From assembly GCF_032854445.1 (NCBI RefSeq), contig NC_088307.1:24811953-24875952 (forward strand): DNA of 64,000 bases, given 5' to 3'. The notes under the pieces are model-generated. The model made no database searches. It was not told the DNA's origin and saw only the letters and a list, made by a program, of their open reading frames with translations. Shown here in pieces: positions 46,701-56,579 of this stretch; within the stretch, counting starts at the first letter, position 1, and each line of letters starts with the position of its first letter. Made by a program: the position numbers and the translations under genes. The DNA comes from Liolophura sinensis. Its lineage: Eukaryota > Mollusca > Polyplacophora > Chitonida > Chitonidae.

Positions 46701-48603
46701 AGCAGCGATGACAGTGTGATAGACGTACAGCATACAGAGTAAAACCAGAGCAACGATGACAGTGTGATAGACGTACAGCATACAGAGTAAAACCAGAGCA
46801 GCGATGACAGTGTGATAGACGTACAGCATACAGAGTAAAACCAGAGCAGCGATGACAGTGTGATAGACGTACAACATACAGAGTAACACCAGAGCAGCGA
46901 TGACAGTGTGATAGACGTACAGCATACAGAGTAAAACCAGAGCAGCGATGACAGTGTGATAGACGTACAGCATACAGAGTAAAACCAGAGCAGCGATGAC
47001 ATTGTGATAGACTTACAGCATACAGAGTAAAACCAGAGCAGCGATGACAGTGTGATAGACGTACAGCATACAGAGTAAAACCAGAGCAGCGATGACAGTG
47101 TGGTAGACGTACAGCATACAGAGTAAAACCAGAGCAGCGATGACATTGTGATAGACGTACAGCATACAGAGTAAAACCAGAGCAGCGATGACAGTGTGAT
47201 AGACGTACAGCATACAGAGTAAAACCAGAGCAGCGATGACATTGTGATAGACGTACAACATACAGAGTAAAACCAGAGCAGAGCAGCAGTAACTTCATTG
47301 CACCGGTTACGTGTGACAATTTGCCAATCATCACACTGTCGTCACTGCTCTGGTTTTACTTCCTATGCTGTTAGTGCTTTAAGTCGTAAGTTATGTGTCT
47401 ACGTACGTTTCAGGCAGCCGTTGTCCGTAGGAGAGACCTGGGCCCAACCGGGGCAGCATTTTAGGACTTTTCTTGTCTTCGTCTCCATTTGATACACTGT
47501 CTGATAGGCTCGTTCATATACCACTCTACAAATACAAATTATTAATTATTTAATTCATCTATTCATAATTAATATTTATAAATTCTTAGATGACACACTA
47601 CATATGGACACAGAATTCCCTTCAGTTATTGCTGGTAACGTTTCGATGTAGCTTCTCACATGGTTTTCAAATCTGATTGATTTATTAACAAGAGCTTGCA
47701 CACATTACAATGTAGTGATTAGAAAACACGACTGTAGTGTTTTATACATGTATGTGTCAGAATATATGAGTCATCGAACTGCTCCATACATGCACTTTCG
47801 CTCTGAAAACATTTTCAGATGCTTTTCTTAGCTGTTAGCTGGGGGGTCTAAGTGGCTCAGTTGGCTGGCGCAAACGCAGAGTAATGACCCAGGAGCCTCT
47901 CGCCAGTGCGGTCGCTGTGAGTTCAAGTCCAGCTCATGCTGCCATCTGATTAGGTGCAGTGGGGTAGGTGAAGGATAGTCAACTAAGGATAATACTGTCT
48001 GAGGTTACTTTCAAAGGAAGACTGCATGCACAGACAGAGAACGTCGTTTCTGCACCTCATGCTGGCTTCCTCTCCGGCCGTAGGCGGGAAGGTGTGTCAG
48101 CAACTTGCGCATGGTCGTGGGTTTCCCCCGAGCTCTGCCCGGTTTCCGCACACCACAATGCTGGCCGCCGTCGTCTAAGTGAAATATTCTTGACTACGGG
48201 GTAAAACACCTATCAGATAAATAAATAAATGTTAGCTGCGTGGTATTTTGAATTTTACAAAAGTCTGGCTTTTTTGAGACAGTGGTGTCTCTCTTTACGC
48301 ATTCTTAGTGAAATTCTATTTTTCAAGAGCGATATTTTTATTTATTTATTTGTTTTTTTTATTACCAACAGTCTTTGTCTATATGTGTCGAATTACATGC
48401 GAAATTCAAGGGCGATATTAACTAACTCGATATGCCCTCTGTATTTCATTTTCTTTTCCTTGAGTCACGTGACTTACCTGAATGACTTACAGATCCTGTA
48501 ACCCTCACATAACCTGAGATAACTTTTGTATACGGGCCGGCAGAAGGGCGTGGTCCGTGGGACAGAGGCTTGATAAGACTCTTCTGTACTGCACACGTGA
48601 CGC
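40680..48603 (-). CDS. EGFL7: EGFL7/EGFL8-like secreted factor, seven exons, 5' end missing
   Basis: Exons in transcript order: 48603-48478, 47525-47407, 46218-46123, 45710-45588, 44247-44159, 42369-42135, 40735-40680. All junctions are GT-AG and in phase; 280 residues before TGA. Domain order: EMI domain (RHVCSTEESY to LKCCPGWAQ), EGF1 (CDQGCTNNGQCIKPNKCKCP), Ca-binding-type EGF2 (DLNECKNGRHDC to CACHEGFQLGEDKKTC), coiled coil with a Thr-rich insert (TTTTQRPTTTTEDYY), then LASLSEQISILEERLEDC and a CSCKQ tail. This is the exact architecture of EGFL7 (human about 273 aa), a secreted matrix-associated factor acting on endothelial and Notch biology in vertebrates. Its function in invertebrates is not settled. 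Signal peptide and start codon lie further right and were not found. The intron between exons 2 and 3 of this set holds a 48-bp minisatellite. Confidence 0.92.
40790..41190. repeat. Unclassified dispersed repeat, copy 1
   Basis: Shares ACAGACATTCGTATACCAGC, ATAATCGCACGGCCAGTTCC and ATCACGCAAAGAGAAG-type blocks in the same order with 45088-45425. No coding or terminal repeats seen. Confidence 0.6.
41225..41895. repeat. Two adjoining minisatellites rich in AAAGCCAC
   Basis: 41225-41470 repeats GGCATGTGAGACAAAGCCAC at about 21-35 bp. 41630-41895 repeats GGTCAGGTAAAGCCACGCC and AAACAAGGCAAAGCCACAAC. Between them sits a poly-G run at about 41588-41611. All lie in the last EGFL7-like intron. Confidence 0.8.
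41588..41611. repeat. Poly-G tract
   Basis: About 22 uninterrupted G bases. Length is probably unreliable. Confidence 0.85.
42135..42369 (-). CDS. EGFL7: EGFL7-like exon with Thr-rich linker and C-terminal coiled coil
   Basis: 235 nt between CTCTTTAG and GTAAGA. It encodes DALMGNLSTLQNDMHHMDEQ, a Lys/Pro/Thr-rich segment, and RLASLSEQISILEERLED, the best-conserved C-terminal helix. Confidence 0.93.
42380..44150. other. EGFL7-like intron, nothing further seen
   Basis: Unique AT-rich intronic sequence. No repeats of note and no additional in-phase exon between the coiled-coil exons. Confidence 0.5.
44159..44247 (-). CDS. EGFL7: EGFL7-like exon, first coiled-coil segment
   Basis: 89 nt. It encodes CLTCLPEYDNMAKGYKELMY then RVNSLEKEK, bounded by TATTTTTCAG and GTAGGT. 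Confidence 0.88.
44306..44468 (+). repeat. SINE family A, truncated
   Basis: CGGCCGTACGTGGGAAGGCC to the tail TACAAATAAAATAAATAAAT. It lies in an EGFL7-like intron. Confidence 0.85.
44703..44855 (-). repeat. SINE family A, old diverged copy
   Basis: TTTATTATTTGATAAATG, AAGCCGTACTCAGAAATGTT and ACGACGGAGGTGAG follow the family order with many changes. Confidence 0.5.
45088..45425. repeat. Unclassified dispersed repeat, copy 2
   Basis: ACAGACATTCGTACACCAGC, ATAATCGCATGGTCAGTTCC and AGATGAATATATTGCCCC match 40790-41190 in order. Confidence 0.6.
45588..45710 (-). CDS. EGFL7: EGFL7-like exon, calcium-binding-type EGF domain
   Basis: 123 nt. It encodes LNECKNGRHDCQQLCKNTNG then SYTCACHEGFQLGEDKKTCK. 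DLNEC at the start and the N-x4-S-Y spacing fit a Ca-binding EGF. The donor is GTGGGT. Confidence 0.95.
45968..46062 (+). repeat. SINE family A, 3' fragment
   Basis: CCCCCGGGTTCTGTTGTGTT, then CATATAAGTGAAATATTCTC, then a shortened tail. Confidence 0.7.
46123..46218 (-). CDS. EGFL7: EGFL7-like exon, first EGF domain
   Basis: 96 nt. It encodes ICDQGCTNNGQCIKPNKCKC then PRGWNGPTCKD with six cysteines in EGF spacing. Bounded by TTCTTTTCAG and GTAAGG. Confidence 0.95.
46319..47290. repeat. Minisatellite, 48-bp unit, about twenty copies
   Basis: The unit contains GTGTGATAGACGTACAGCAT then ACAGAGTAAAACCAGAGCAG then CGATGACA. Units are highly alike except at the left end. The period divides by three, so long artificial ORFs (up to 347 codons) run on the - strand. 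The same core occurs elsewhere within a dispersed element (51165-51580, 57365-57560, 62025-62180). Confidence 0.93.
47290..47400. repeat. Inverted copy of the 48-bp unit with flank
   Basis: CACACTGTCGTCACTGCTCT then GGTTTTACTTCCTATGCTGT is the reverse complement of the preceding array unit. This gives a large inverted repeat between the array and its right flank. Confidence 0.75.
47407..47525 (-). CDS. EGFL7: EGFL7-like exon, second half of EMI domain
   Basis: 119 nt. It encodes VVYERAYQTVYQMETKTRKV then LKCCPGWAQ, whose CCPGW is the EMI signature. Donor GTACGT. Confidence 0.93.
47848..48231 (+). repeat. Composite SINE: family A head and body with an extra internal module
   Basis: The tRNA-like head (AAGTGGCTCAGTTGGCTGGC, GTTCAAGTCCAGCTCATGCT) is followed by about 120 bp absent from ordinary copies (AGGTGCAGTGGGGTAGGTGA, CTGAGGTTACTTTCAAAGGA). 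The normal body and tail then follow. The module is shared with 49826-50135. Confidence 0.85.
48478..48603 (-). CDS. EGFL7: EGFL7-like exon, first half of EMI domain
   Basis: 126 nt. It encodes RHVCSTEESYQASVPRTTPF then CRPVYKSYLRLCEGYRICKS, bounded by TTTCGCCCAG and GTAAGT. The entry base completes a codon from an upstream exon. The cysteine pattern fits the EMI N-terminal half. Confidence 0.92.
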
Positions 48604-48777
48604 CTGGGCGAAAACAAAAGAGTCAACAGTCACTAAATTTATTTAATCTTTCTTTATCCGATAAATGACTGCATGCAACTAATATGTTTCTCCAACACAT
48701 GATTGTAAGAAGGCCTGTAAGGTTTCCTCATGGCAAATTACACAGCATTTCTTTTGCATATAATGGTTATAAAAAGG

Positions 48778-48813
48778 TTCGGGCGTAAAACACCAATCAA
48801 ATAAATAAATAAA
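48778..48813 (+). repeat. SINE family A tail fragment
   Basis: GGGCGTAAAACACCAATCAA followed by ATAAATAAATAAA; only the last 35 bases of the element. Confidence 0.8.
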
Positions 48814-49199
48814 AAGGTTAGGAAAGTATGCCATTCGGCAGTGGTACAGAACTGTGTGACACCAGTTTAGTACCGTACGGTTGCATTTTGGTGCTGTGTT
48901 TATTTTTGTCAGGCCGCAGCTCATTGTTCTATGATGTCAGTAGGAGGGGAGGGGGATGGGGTGAGATAGAAGTACTTTGTCGCCATAGATAAAAATTTCT
49001 TACTGCAGTATGTGACTTGTCAAAAATATTAGACAACTTGTGTTGACAGTGGTTTACTCATCACCTGTTTCGGTGGGCCATGTAGACTGATGACACCCCT
49101 TCACTTCAGAACTTGTTTAAATGCACAAACACTCAGCTCCTCAATTATCCCCATCGTTTCTCTACTCCGAATGACTTTTTGAAACTTTTTCCAGATATA

Positions 49200-49202
49200 A
49201 TA

Positions 49203-49298
<96 letters not shown>
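49200..49298. repeat. (TA)n microsatellite
   Basis: About 45 TA repeats preceded by TATGTGTGTATA. Source of an artificial Tyr-Ile repeat ORF. Confidence 0.95.
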
Positions 49299-49300
<2 letters not shown>

Positions 49301-49329
49301 ACCTTGTAACTTTTTACACATGACCGTAC

Positions 49330-49618
49330 GACCGATTACAGCCTTGTGTTACGGAATTTGAAACCACATGTATGGTACCGCCATTCAATGAAGTTGAAGC
49401 TGATACACTCGAAACCTCCATGTGTTTCAAACGGTACAAACGGATGGTGGATAAAGCCATGTTACCATCGGTACTGTTACCCATGTCAGAGTGCTGCGAA
49501 CCAAATGGCGAAAAAATACATGGCCGAAACAAGCTTCCATACACTGCGTCAGAACGCAACTCTGTACCGGTACGCATGTCAAACTGTTGCTGTAAGTAAC
49601 ATGTGCAGATGTGTTTAG
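49330..49618 (+). other. Coding-like island, possible exon of an unknown secreted protein
   Basis: Non-repetitive sequence with two overlapping + frames open for 80-90 codons. One ends YRYACQTVAVSNMCRCV then TAG; the other ends VRMSNCCCK then TAA and has a GTAAGT donor at 49591. A GATTACAG acceptor-like site lies at about 49334-49341. Both frames are Cys-containing, and base composition is less AT-rich than the surroundings. No family is recognised and I cannot choose between frames. Confidence 0.25.
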
Positions 49619-49825
49619 CTAACCGTGTGTAATTTACACTTTGAAGAGAAATTAAGCTTCATAGAGTCCTAGCATCCGTGGCTTGCCTTGACATTTGCCC
49701 CCAGGTGTACAGCTGCATATGGGGACAAATTGACCGTACTATTACAAACTCAGATAAAAAGGCAGACAGAGCAAAAAATACCAAGAAACGTCAAGGACAA
49801 ATTAAGCTGTCAGAGTGAGATAAGG

Positions 49826-50103
49826 GCCATCTGATGGGGGAAGGGTGCAGTGGAGTAGGGGAAGGGTAGTCAACTTAGGATGATGCTGTCTGAGGTTACT
49901 TTCAAAGGAAGACTGTTTGCACAGACAGAGATCGTCGTTTCTGCACCTCATGCTGGCCTCTTCTCCGATCGTACGTGGGAAGGCCTGCAGCAACCTGCTG
50001 ATAGGAGTGGGTTTCCCTCGGGCTCTGCCCGGTGTCCTACCACAATGCTGGCCGCCGTCGTATAAGTGAAATATTCTTAGTACGGCAAAAACCACCAATC
50101 AAA

Positions 50104-50134
<31 letters not shown>

Positions 50135-50135
50135 A
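49826..50135 (+). repeat. Composite SINE copy 2, lacking the tRNA-like head
   Basis: Begins with the extra module (GTGCAGTGGAGTAGGGGAAG, CTGAGGTTACTTTCAAAGGA), then the body and a long AATA tail of about ten repeats, suggesting a fairly recent insertion. Confidence 0.85.
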
Positions 50136-50553
50136 TCGTTTCTTCACTGATATCAAAGCTTCTATAAATTCAGCTCTTTGGTCATATTTATTAGATGATT
50201 TGATTGATGGTTCTCCCAGAACAGCCATGAAGGTCAAAGGTTGACTGACTGACTGACAGAGGTTGAGTGAGTAATTGCTGGACTGATGGCTTGTGGTTTT
50301 GTTGACTGACTGACTGGATGAATGACTCACTGACTGTATGACTGACTGTTATTTTGATTGGTACGTAAGTATAGGTTGATTGACTCTGAAACTTAACGAA
50401 TTGACCAGACCCGAGGGCTGGTCTTTTTGCATTGTTTTTAATGCGATTGTATATTAAATACAATGCCAACACAGCATCTTGAGTAATTCTAGACTAGTGA
50501 CGTCAAATAAGTTGCAACTATTATCACTCATAATTTGTACCTTTTGCACCTAC

Positions 50554-50575
50554 CTGAGCTCTGGTGCTGGGGGGC
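50554..50575 (-). CDS. EGFL7: Candidate 22-nt micro-exon of the EGFL7-like gene
   Basis: On the - strand TAGTAACCTACAG (branch-like motif and acceptor) and GTAGGT bound 22 bases. In the phase required by the EMI exon it reads PPAPEL and an Arg shared with the next exon, giving PPAPELRRHVC, a plausible linker between signal peptide and EMI domain. No homology support is available for so short a piece. Confidence 0.3.
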
Positions 50576-50689
50576 CTGTAGGTTACTAATATTTAGGCAT
50601 ATACATGAACAGTTAAAATAAAACCTCAGGTAAATTGTTGCCCTATGTGTCAAAACTGCTGTATATGGCTGGTATACGAATGTCGGTTT

Positions 50690-51060
50690 CAACACATATA
50701 TTAACCTGTTACGTGTGACTATTTGTCAAGTATTGTACTCTGTATGCCGTAAGTCTTTTATTATACTGACAACAGGGGACGTTTCACCGGTTACGTTTGA
50801 GCATTTGCTGAACATGAACCTGTACGTCGTCGCTGCTCTGGATTTCTTTCAACGCTGTAAGTCATCATATTAGTTTCTGGTTAATTTGCATACAATATAC
50901 CGTTCAAGTTTAAATCTATTTTCTATATGTGTCAGAATGTATACATTAACAATTAACAAACAAAAACATCAAGAAAATGTTTACAAAATATCATGAAAAG
51001 GATCTTAACACTATCACACTGTCGTCGTTGCTCTGGGTTTCTCTCAATGCTGTATGTCTT
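50690..51060. repeat. Dispersed element with inverted 48-bp-core fragments
   Basis: Repeated ACCGGTTACGTTTGAGCATT-type and CACACTGTCGTCGTTGCTCT then GGGTTTCTCTCAATGCTGTA segments. Opposite orientation to the array at 51165-51580, so the two may be the arms of one element. Confidence 0.55.
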
Positions 51061-51164
51061 AATGATATCGTTTGTCTTAACTATGTTCACACCATTTTCA
51101 CAATCCAATAGTGGTATAGTAAAATGCTCTAAATCAACTCGATGGTTTCACTGAGATATAAAAT

Positions 51165-51590
51165 ACTACAGCATCGAGAGTAAAACCAGAGCAACGATGA
51201 CAGTGTGACAGACGTACAGCATAGATGTAGAAACCAGCGCAGCGAAGACTGTGATAGACGTACAGCATAGTAAAACTAGAGCAGCGACGACAGTGTGATA
51301 GACGAACAGCATAGAGAGTAAAACTACAGTAGCGACGACAGTGTGATAGACGTACAGCATAGAGAATAAAAATAGAGCATCGACGACAATGTGATAGGCG
51401 TACAGCATAGAGGGTAAAGCCAGAGAAACGACGACAGTGTGATAGACGCACAGCATAGAGAGTAAAAATAGAGCATCGACGACAATGAGATAGACGTACA
51501 GCATAGAGAGTAAAGCCAGAGAAACGACGACAGTCTGATAGACGTACAGCGTAGAGAGTAAAACCAGACCAGAGACCACATGTATAAATG
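51165..51590. repeat. Minisatellite of the 48-bp family, diverged, about nine units
   Basis: GTGTGATAGACGTACAGCAT then AGAGAGTAAAACCAGAGC units with more variation than at 46319-47290; ends in GTCCCCTGTCAGTTTACTCT, a flank also seen near 57530. Confidence 0.85.
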
Positions 51591-51599
51591 GTGGAATAC

Positions 51600-53380
51600 G
51601 GTCCCCTGTCAGTTTACTCTGTTAGAATTCTATTCTAACTGTTCATGTAAACGCTTTACGTGCTCTCTAAAAGCCGAAGTTGCCACTACATAAAAGGTCG
51701 GAATTGTATGGTTTTCGACTAGCTGTACAAATCAGATAAGTACAAATATAAGTACATTTTGTTGATTCCCTTAAGTGACTAAAGGCAGACGGAATCAACG
51801 ACTGTTTCTCAGCTATTGGCCTCCTTGTGTATCAGAGATATATGTTCGTGTATAGACGCATATTCTGAAGAGCCCGACGATTATTTCCTTTGACATTTAC
51901 CTAATCTCACTCCTTCCAAAGTGAGTAGAGTTTTTTTTTTTCCTTCTTTAATCTGGAATACATCTGAAGCAAGATGCTTTCTTTACCCATGCGTATGGCA
52001 ACACCTACCAACCCCTCCACCGGGCGCATCGGATCGACCCCTGCCCCAGCCGGCAATCTGCCAGCAACGTAATCATGCACGTCCCGCAATATGATGCCCG
52101 CACCCTTTTACTTTTGTGTACTGTTCCCCTAGGGGTTTGAGGCGAGTCTCAGAAACGGTTGTCTTATTTACAAGCAAAAATGAAGGGTGGGCAGCATTTT
52201 TGTATCATATTTGCCATACCCAACGTAGTACAAAACCAACAATAAAAACACAATAAAAACAGCAATAATACTAAAAATTATTGTATAATTGCTAAATGCT
52301 GATGCAATTTAAAATTTGGTTTTAAAGCTTCAGTATGTGTCTTGGCTGACTACATTGCGTTACCCAGAACGGAAATTTGCTACTCGTGCAGGCTACAGGC
52401 CATATATAGTGTTACAGTAATGTAAGCGATGTTCTGCACACTTTTGACATTTGCTGAATCGCCTTCCCAGATTGAAGCGAGATATTTTCCCATAACCTAG
52501 CGCTACTTGCAACATTCAAAATCTTGAGCTCATCTTAAGTGGGCTAGACAACTTGTAACGTAACTAATCTACCAAAAACTTTATTGCCTGCACGCAGCTC
52601 CAAGTAAAACGGCGCGTTTGCCTTTTTGCCTGGAGCTTTTATTTACCTGAACTCTGGAAAGTTCAACTGGAGAAAAAGCCGGTAGTAACTCTCTCATTCT
52701 AGAAAAAGCACTTTGATAACTTTTTGTTATTTATGCGACGTCTGAGAAGACGTGCTTTTACTCCCCACCGAATTCCCAGACTGTAGACTCCAGCGTGGCT
52801 TCGAGCTAAAGTCACGCCATACATGGAAAACAATGTCCGTAAATGTCGAGTCAGTTTGATATGACATTTTATATTCTCCTATCAAAAACGCGTCCAGGCC
52901 AAGGTTGCTTTTGTTTAGGAAATATAAGTAAGTTTCTATTTGGTGACCCTACGGGGGTTTAGAGAAGACTAACACGCCTTCAGGTCTGATTTACAATTTT
53001 ACAATGAAAATAAACTTTTCTGGTTTATGGCTTTCAAAAAAAGGTTTTCCAGATATGTGTTCATGTCTATCTACTGATGCCAAGTTAATCTGTACATCGG
53101 AGTTTTTGCATACTAACTATGCCCTATGTATTAACCCCTATAAAATATGCCTCCCCCGCCCCTCCCGCTTTGATGCAAAAAGAATTCGCTACAACTTACA
53201 CAGAGTATACAGGTATACTACTTTATAGTTTTGGCTTATAATATAGTGTGTAATCTTGTTCTTTTTCACGCTAACGCCAGGAGTGCAGATTTGTAATATT
53301 CCAGGGCTCCACAGGTAAGTTTTAAACTATAACAATTATATTAATATCTTATAACACTCAAAGAAATCAGAAGTAGGGTT
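51600..53380. other. Intergenic stretch, no gene seen
   Basis: Unique sequence. GGCTCCACAG then GTAAGT near 53306-53319 resembles an exon end on the + strand, but no partner exon was found. Confidence 0.35.
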
Positions 53381-53394
53381 CTTCAGAGGGGAAT

Positions 53395-54365
53395 TACGGC
53401 ATCTCATTCGGTGAGAATAGTCGGTGTTATGCCAGCCTGTCTTGTTGGAATGAGGCATGCAGCGCCAGCCTCCCTTGTCAGAATAAGGCGTCCTACGCCA
53501 GCCTCCCTTGTCAGAATAAGGCGTCCTACGCCAGCCTCCCTTGTCAGAATAAGGCGTCCTACAACAGCCTCCCTTGGTAGAATAAGGGATTCTATAACAG
53601 CCTCTCATGTCACAATGAGGGATGCTATAGCAGCCTCCCCCTGTCAGAATACGAGGTCTCACGCCAGCCTTGATCCCCTGTCAGAATAAGGGGTGTTATG
53701 TCAACCTCCTTTGTCAGCATAAGGGGTGCTACAACAGCTTTCCTTGATAGGAAAAAGTGCGCTACGACAGCCTCTTCTGTCAGAATAAGGGCTGTAACAA
53801 GTCTCGTTTGTCAACATAAGGGGTGCTAAAATAGTCTCCCTTGTCAAAATAAGGCGTACTAGAACAACTTCAGTTGGCGGCATAGGGGATGCTCCGACAG
53901 CCTCCCCTGTCAGAATAAGGGTTGCTAGAACAGCTTCACTTGTCAGAATAAGAGGTGATACGAGATCTTCCCTTGTCAGAATAAGAGGTGTACAACAGTC
54001 TCGCTTGTCAGAATAGCTGGTGCTACGACAACTTCCTTGTCAGAATAAGGGGTGCTACAACACTCTGTCTTGTCAAAATAAGGGATGCAGAGCCAGCCTC
54101 CCTTATCAGAATAAGGGGCACTACGACAGCCTCCCTTATCAGAATAAGGGGCACTACGACAGCCTTCCGTGTCAGAATAAAGGGCGCTGCGAGAGCCTTC
54201 CTTGTATGAGTAAAAGGTGTTAAGACAGCATTCTTGGTTAGAATAAAGGGTGTCACAAACGCCTCCTTTGTCAGAATAAGAGGTACTACAATAGCCCCCT
54301 TGTCAGAATGAGGGATGCTACAAGTTAGGCTTTTAACGGCAGCCTCCCTTGTCAGAATGAGGTTT
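53395..54365. repeat. Minisatellite, about 33-bp unit, close to thirty copies
   Basis: The unit is AGCCTCCCTTGTCAGAATAA then GGGGTGCTACAAC with much substitution between units. It ends at a 48-bp-family fragment around 54375-54480. Confidence 0.88.
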
Positions 54366-54934
54366 TATTCCATATAAATAAAGACGTACATCATAGAGAG
54401 AAAAGCGACGACTGTGATAGCTAGCAAATGGTCACACGTAACCTATTTGCCAGCTAGTCTCAAATTACAATTTCATCAAGAAAGGCAGCATTTTGTGTTT
54501 CCACTCTGGGGTTGTTGGTAAAAGCCTGCGTGTATATATTCAGAACTACTTCCTGCATGACTCAGCAACTGTGACGGTGTTACATAGGCCTACCCAGATC
54601 TGATACAGTTTAAATTATTTGATTTGCTACTAAAATAAACACAGTGGCACCCTGTGAAAAGGATTACATGTCGGTGGCCAGCCCTCAGGAAGAAGGGGGA
54701 TGTCTTAGATGCTCTCCCTGATTGCTTTGCCAGGTGCGTCAATATACACATCAGTGCTGAGTGATTTTAATAAGCTATTAAGCATTAGAAACTCCCACGC
54801 TGGTGCAATGTTTACATTTAGATACACACAGAAAATATGTTTAAACAGTTTTTAAAACGGATGTTTCTATTATATAAAGCTCAGGACAAAAAAAGACATT
54901 GTCTTAAAATAAACAGATGATTTACCACTGGGTA

Positions 54935-55560
54935 CAGAATGTGTGTGGCATAGATAGATCAAATATGGGAGTTTGGCATAGATGGTTCAAAATGTGTGTG
55001 CCATAGATGGATCAAATATAGGAGTGTGGCACAGATGTTAGATGGATCAAAATGTGTGTGGCATAGATGGATCAAAATGTGTGTGGCATAGATGGATCAA
55101 ATATACGACTTTGACATAGATGGATCAAAATGTGTGTGGCATAGATGGATCAAATATACGAGTTTGGCATAGATGGATCAAAATGTGTGTGGCATAGATG
55201 GATCAAAATGTGTGTGACGTAGATGAATTAAAATGTGTTTAACACAGATGGATCAAATACACGAGTTTAGTATAGATGGATCAAAATGTGTGTGGCATAG
55301 ATGGATTAAAATGTGTGTGGCATAGATGGATCAAAATGTGTGTGGCATAGATGGATCAAATATACGAGTTTGGCATAGATGGATCAAAATGTGTGTGGCA
55401 TAGATGGATCAAAATGTGTGTGGCATAGATGCATCAGATATAGAAGTTTGGCATAGATGGATCAAAATGTGTGTGGCAAAGATGCATCAAATATAGAAGT
55501 TTGGCATAGATGGGTCAAAATGTGTGTGGCACAGATGGATCAAAATGTGCGAAAACTATG
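54935..55560. repeat. Minisatellite, about 25-28-bp units, some 24 copies
   Basis: Two alternating variants: TGGCATAGATGGATCAAAAT then GTGTG, and CATAGATGGATCAAATATAC then GAGTTTGG. Confidence 0.9.
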
Positions 55561-55605
55561 TGAGGTCGTCACATTGGTCCCTTCCCCACGTACGATTGGT
55601 GTAAT

Positions 55606-55690
55606 ATGGTCTTAGTGCACATATGACCGGTAGTTTCTTAGTGCACATATGACCGGTAATTTCTTAGTGCACATATGACCGGTAGTTTCA
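55606..55690. repeat. Short tandem repeat, 27-bp unit, three copies
   Basis: TTAGTGCACATATGACCGGT then AGTTTC repeated three times with near identity. Confidence 0.85.
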
Positions 55691-55829
55691 AAGGTGAGGT
55701 CATCTACAGTCTAGAATAATCTGCATTTACTCTGGTTACTGATTTTCTAGATTATACGCACTGAATCAAAACCAGTTTTTGTGGGACGTTCTCTCTTGTC
55801 ACACGTTCACGAACTCGTTGTCCTATACA

Positions 55830-55976
55830 GGATTTGCTGACACACGACTTTCCTTCGGAATTACTCTGATCGCGGACCTGATCGGAAGCACCCTCTCCGC
55901 GAGAGTGCTTGACAGCTGCTTCATAGGCGCGCTAAAAATATCCACCGTCAAGAAAAAGAAACGGAGTGGACTATGA
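55830..55976 (+). other. Possible terminal exon
   Basis: After a GTCCTATACAG acceptor the + strand is open for 48 codons to TGA, reading for example FADTRLSFGITLIADLIGST and ending in a basic KKKKRSGL. GC content is above the local level. The - strand is also open here. I recognise no family and see no upstream exon. Confidence 0.2.
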
Positions 55977-56579
55977 GTGAATTTATTAGTGACAGGAAGC
56001 AATTGGTATGGTAGTCAACAAATAACGGATGGGAATCATGTATACAGTTTATGGACGTCGAGAGTTTGTGTATACACATCTGATATGTTTTCACACCTAC
56101 TTTGGAAAGCTAACCTAAGGTAGCCTTCGCCTGCAAAAAAAACGTAACGGAAAAAATATGGTGGAGGGGGATAGCCGCATCACCAAATGTACTATGGAAG
56201 ATGGTTCTCGCCATTTCTTTTTTATTTTTGTTTTACTTTTAGTCTTATCTTCCATAATATTTCGGATAACACAATATTACAAAAAGTTTCGAGGCATTTA
56301 GATTCCTGATTCTTGAATTAAGGAACATATTTTAGGTACATTCATGATCATTTAAGTAATTTTGACTAGAAGGCTGAATATTATAGGAGCAACTAATGGT
56401 ATCATGAAGAAAATCGGCGAGCCCGTGATAAATAACCAGTCACTGGCAAGTCTCAACGAACTTGTCCGAACTTTGTCATCTGTAACACACGTCCCATTGG
56501 TGGAATTGGCAATCGATCTTCAACAAATTTCATTGCTTCTTGCCACCATAGCCCCAGTTAAGAATTACTGCGGAATCTT

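Noticed and set aside
46291..47334. 347- and 307-codon open frames on the - strand
   Set aside because: Products of the 48-bp tandem array, whose period is a multiple of three. Several frames are open at once, and the repeats lie in an intron of the EGFL7-like gene.
42135..48603. Possible miR-126 hairpin in an EGFL7 intron, as in vertebrates
   Set aside because: I looked for a mature-miR-126-like sequence in these introns and saw none. The only inverted repeats come from the 48-bp element.
49113..49361. Open frame with a long Tyr-Ile repeat
   Set aside because: It is the (TA)n microsatellite.
51907..52089. 60-codon - strand frame rich in Gly/Pro/Arg
   Set aside because: Short, no domain, ends in a Lys-rich low-complexity run from a T-tract.
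53336..53689. Arg/Thr/Pro repeat frames (RRTPYSDKGGW and similar)
   Set aside because: Frames of the 33-bp minisatellite, open on both strands.
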